Shown: positions 6,952-10,732 of the stretch, piece after piece
Numbering within the stretch: position 1 is the first letter of the stretch
Layout: each line of letters starts with the position of its first letter
Source: Pleurotus djamor
Taxonomy: Eukaryota > Basidiomycota > Agaricomycetes > Agaricales > Pleurotaceae
Length of the DNA stretch: 10,732 bases
NCBI GenBank assembly: GCA_029747585.1
Contig: JAPEVF010001353.1
Coordinates: forward strand, 1-10,732
Direction of reading: 5' to 3'
Translations under genes and position numbers: made by a program
The notes under the pieces: model-generated
What the model saw: only the letters and a program-made list of their open reading frames with translations
Databases searched by the model: none
What the model was told of the DNA's origin: nothing

Positions 6952-7590
6952 ATGATCGTACAGGATACTGAGGATGTTGATCACTGGGACCTTGCTCTCA
7001 GTTGCTGGATACTTCGTCGCCAAGGTCATCAGGGCTTGAAGCGTTCCAAGCATCCTAATAGATATCGGCCAGTCATTGTGCGTGGACACACCACAGTGGC
7101 TTCCCAGGAGAAAGTCAAGTTAGAGGACGGCGTCGATGCTCCGATCAAGGCGATGCATACCAGCGCAAGTGAAGTCGAAAAAGTCAATGCCAAACTCAAA
7201 GGAGAACAATCTCCTCCTGCGTATACGGAGTCTCTGTCATCCCCATCCCCTCGTTCGCCAAGTACTGGATCAGAGTTAACACTGGTGATGTCTGGCATTA
7301 GTGGCAGGTACCGACCTGCACCTTCAAGTAAGCTTGAGTCAATTACGCCGGAACATCGTGCGGGGCCTTGGCAGGTGAGTTTCGTTGTACCGGTCGCCTC
7401 AACCTTCGTAGCTGACGACATGTGTGAGCAGAAGTGCAAAAGTTGGCTCACCAAAGTCCGTGGGCCTTCCCCCAATACCGATCCCCCCGAGGGTGGGGGG
7501 TCGCGCATTCGTCGCATCAAGTACGATTCTTTCCTTATTGTCACGGGTAACCTCGTCCACTCATTTCCGTCACATCTAGGTCAACATTAA
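6952..7590 (+). CDS. Two-exon protein of unknown function with PPxY motif (5' end uncertain)
   Basis: Exon 6952-7374 and exon 7432-7590; 193 residues from the first ATG after the N cluster. The frame stays open upstream through the ambiguous bases, so the true start or an earlier exon may lie to the left. The intron 7375-7431 (GTGAGT...GAGCAG, 57 nt, branch-like GCTGAC at 7411) is phase 0 and itself stop-free and a multiple of three, so an unspliced form would also read through to the same stop. The product is hydrophilic: an early CWILRRQGHQ-like segment (18-27), a Lys/Glu-rich stretch (about 50-87), then SPPAYTES, where PPAY (88-91) fits the PPxY consensus bound by WW domains such as those of Nedd4/Rsp5 ligases, followed by a Ser/Pro-rich run. 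This could be the cytosolic tail of a larger protein. Family not recognised. Confidence 0.45.
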   Translation: MIVQDTEDVDHWDLALSCWILRRQGHQGLKRSKHPNRYRPVIVRGHTTVASQEKVKLEDGVDAPIKAMHTSASEVEKVNAKLKGEQSPPAYTESLSSPSPRSPSTGSELTLVMSGISGRYRPAPSSKLESITPEHRAGPWQVSFVVPVASTFVADDMCEQKCKSWLTKVRGPSPNTDPPEGGGSRIRRIKYDSFLIVTGNLVHSFPSHLGQH

Positions 7591-7914
7591 AATACATCTT
7601 TTGTATGAGCCGGTGATCATAACATCAGTCGAGTCAGTTTATATCGAGGCTGGTCTCGATCTGCATCTTTCAACAAGCATTGTAATCTAGTGTATGTAGT
7701 ATAAATGGTTCTGCGCCATTTACGTTGTACGGGATCATGATAGGTAGTAATTTTGGGACTTTGCGGTCGTTTATCTTGCATTCTGAAACAGCTGGAATAA
7801 GTCCATGACAGGCTCATTCAGCCATCGCCCTTCGCTCATGACAGGCATTCGCCCTCCAAATGCCCCTGATTCTAGACTCCTGTCCTGCATGGGATCGTGA
7901 GAAAGTCCCACCGA

Positions 7915-8130
7915 TTATTTGGACCGAAAATTTTCGGTCCTCGCAACTTCCTTCGCCTCCACGTCCTGAACCCGATTTTCGAGCCAAATCGCATTGCGAA
8001 TGAATTTTGAACTTGCATCCGTGTCCATGTCGTGTCTGGGCTCTCGCGACTCGTAATAGTCAATAAGATGGTATGCATTATATCTTTGCTGGACCCACAC
8101 GTCCCCGAATGTCTGACAGACGTAGGACAT
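7915..8130 (-). CDS. Doubtful small minus-strand reading frame
   Basis: Starts with ATG at 8130 (complement) and ends with TAA at 7915-7917, 71 residues. The translation begins MSYVCQTFGDVWVQQRYNAY and is followed by a charged, helix-friendly segment with many Glu, Asp and Arg. Its amino-acid mix looks more natural than that of most frames in this interval. Against it: no recognised family, a stop four codons beyond the nearest upstream sense codons, no clear promoter, and its last codons coincide with a perfect palindrome. It could be a fragment of a larger decayed gene. Confidence 0.25.
   Translation of the reverse strand: MSYVCQTFGDVWVQQRYNAYHLIDYYESREPRHDMDTDASSKFIRNAIWLENRVQDVEAKEVARTENFRSK
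7921..7940. repeat. Perfect 20-bp palindrome
   Basis: GGACCGAAAA is followed immediately by its exact reverse complement TTTTCGGTCC. A perfect 10+10 dyad with no spacer is unlikely by chance in this window. It could be a binding site for a dimeric regulator, the remnant of a palindromic insertion, or a transcription end hairpin for the - strand frame that stops at 7915. Confidence 0.8.
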
Positions 8131-8384
8131 AGGTGTATGACTCAGGTTTCGCTATACCAGGGTTAAATGGCTCAGCCAACGCATATGGATCGCTGTCTCT
8201 GTGGTCGTGGCATCGGACATTCCAACCCCCAGCACGCGGGACCCATTTTGCTCACACGAGACCACACAAGGGATGGCGTGCCGCGTCATCAAGACACTCT
8301 CGGTCTACCCGTTGAGGAAATACGTTTATGAAGCTTCGGCGGCTTTTACTCGCCTGTTTATCCGCGATTCTTATCATGTCCTTG

Positions 8385-8470
8385 TTCGCTACTTCCAAAC
8401 AGCGAGGATGTCATTACAATTCGCGAAGATTGCCTCTTGAATACCCCCTCCATTCGCTATCAGCGAAGAT
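8385..8470. repeat. Three related small inverted repeats (TTCGC...GCGA.GAT)
   Basis: TTCGCT...AGCGAGGAT at 8385-8409, TTCGCGAAGAT at 8420-8430 and TTCGCTATCAGCGAAGAT at 8453-8470 share the same half-sites with different loop lengths. They lie within 86 bp in otherwise featureless sequence. Confidence 0.4.
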
Positions 8471-9090
8471 CCTGCGGGATATGATCGTTAATAGATAGTA
8501 GGTCGGGGACATGTACATGTGCTTATCCAAATATAACTACCTCATTTGTGCATCGAGTTACCAGGGTTAGTGGTGCAGAATGCTCTACCCCGCCCACCAG
8601 ACGCGAGGATACCTTCATCGAATCACCCAGAAGTACTCACAGCCCCCCACGATNGTCAATAACCAATCTCTCGCTTCTGCTTCAACCAACATATGTACCT
8701 TGTGTCCTCTCACCGTGCGATACGGTCTACCGAGCCTGTAAGCAGAACTTTAACGTCGCCGAGAATCAATTTTGACATTCGAGCCACAACATGTCGAAGT
8801 AGGTTATCAAACGGAAAAATAGCCAAGGACGCTGACTGTGCTCAAATCTCTTGAGTTAACATTACCCGGATGGTCTCTACCAATCGCTCTTGCTGCAAAG
8901 GTGTTCTCGAAAGAAAAGTTCTGACTCTGAATCAGCAACGCGTGGCGTAGAAGCTACATCTCGGGTGTGTTGGTATTGGCACAGTCGTTCTAAGCTTGTG
9001 TCACCATTCTAGGGTATGCTATCCTCCTAGTCAAGGATGCACCCCGCATGAACCCAGAGCTTGGGGTTCATTAGTTTATGGCGTTGACGC

Positions 9091-9097
9091 TATATAA
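9091..9097 (+). promoter_or_regulatory. TATA box of the carboxylesterase
   Basis: TATATAA lies 44 nt before the ATG at 9135, the same geometry as the tandem units. The in-frame ATG at 9078 lies upstream of this box and is therefore unlikely to be in the transcript. Confidence 0.6.
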
Positions 9098-9134
9098 TGC
9101 TACGAGATACCTCAATCTCAAAACCATCGCCCCC

Positions 9135-10732
<1,598 letters not shown>

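Larger units (their letters stand above)
7591..9090. other. Mostly non-coding interval upstream of the esterase
   Basis: Apart from the palindrome, the small inverted repeats and one doubtful - strand reading frame listed separately, I see no gene. Also present: a repeated 10-mer CATGACAGGC (7804-7813 and 7836-7845 approximately), a TATAAAT at about 7701, a 12-bp palindrome ACATGTACATGT (8509-8520) and one N at 8654. Confidence 0.45.

Noticed and set aside
9078..9134. Upstream in-frame ATG that would extend the esterase by 19 residues
   Set aside because: It lies before the TATA box at 9091 and would bury the signal peptide; the ATG at 9135 has better context.

Overview
The window looks like nuclear DNA of a filamentous fungus, most likely an agaricomycete basidiomycete. 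Genes are split by many short introns (50-72 nt) with GT...AG ends, promoters carry TATA boxes about 40-50 nt before the ATG, and the gene at the right edge is a secreted type-B carboxylesterase/lipase with eight introns in 1.6 kb. There is no sign of prokaryotic organisation. All confidently called genes are on the + strand. The draft assembly is imperfect: single Ns at 6514 and 8654, and nine scattered Ns in 6910-6948.

Layout: (1) 167-1085, a three-exon gene for an acidic, Ser/Asp-rich protein of unknown function, followed by a gene-poor stretch with one coding-like fragment (1211-1372). (2) 2004-5397, the centre of interest: four head-to-tail units about 0.87 kb apart (start codons at 2098, 2947, 3835, 4705). 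Each has its own promoter and one two-exon gene of an unrecognised family of about 200 residues. Units 2 and 4 are intact. Unit 3 is broken by one exact 10-bp tandem duplication. Unit 1 is a heavily decayed relic that still shows both exons and a mutated promoter. (3) 5398-6951, no gene I can support. (4) 6952-7590, the 3' part of a two-exon gene of unknown function whose 5' side runs into the N-rich segment. (5) 7591-9090, mostly non-coding, with a perfect 20-bp palindrome, a cluster of small inverted repeats and one doubtful minus-strand reading frame. (6) 9135 to the right edge, the carboxylesterase, cut off by the window before its catalytic histidine.

The tandem family is the best candidate for something undescribed. 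Its two intact members keep a four-cysteine arrangement, C-x2-C, 23 residues, C-x2-C, resembling a zinc ribbon. The last cysteine is the first codon of exon 2, so splicing completes the second C-x2-C. In both intact copies the intron is a multiple of three and has no in-frame stop, so an unspliced message would give a longer protein in which that pair is separated. All units share ordered promoter blocks, suggesting common regulation of a locally expanding and decaying gene cluster. Function, metal binding and expression are inferences; nothing ties this cluster mechanistically to the esterase or the first gene.
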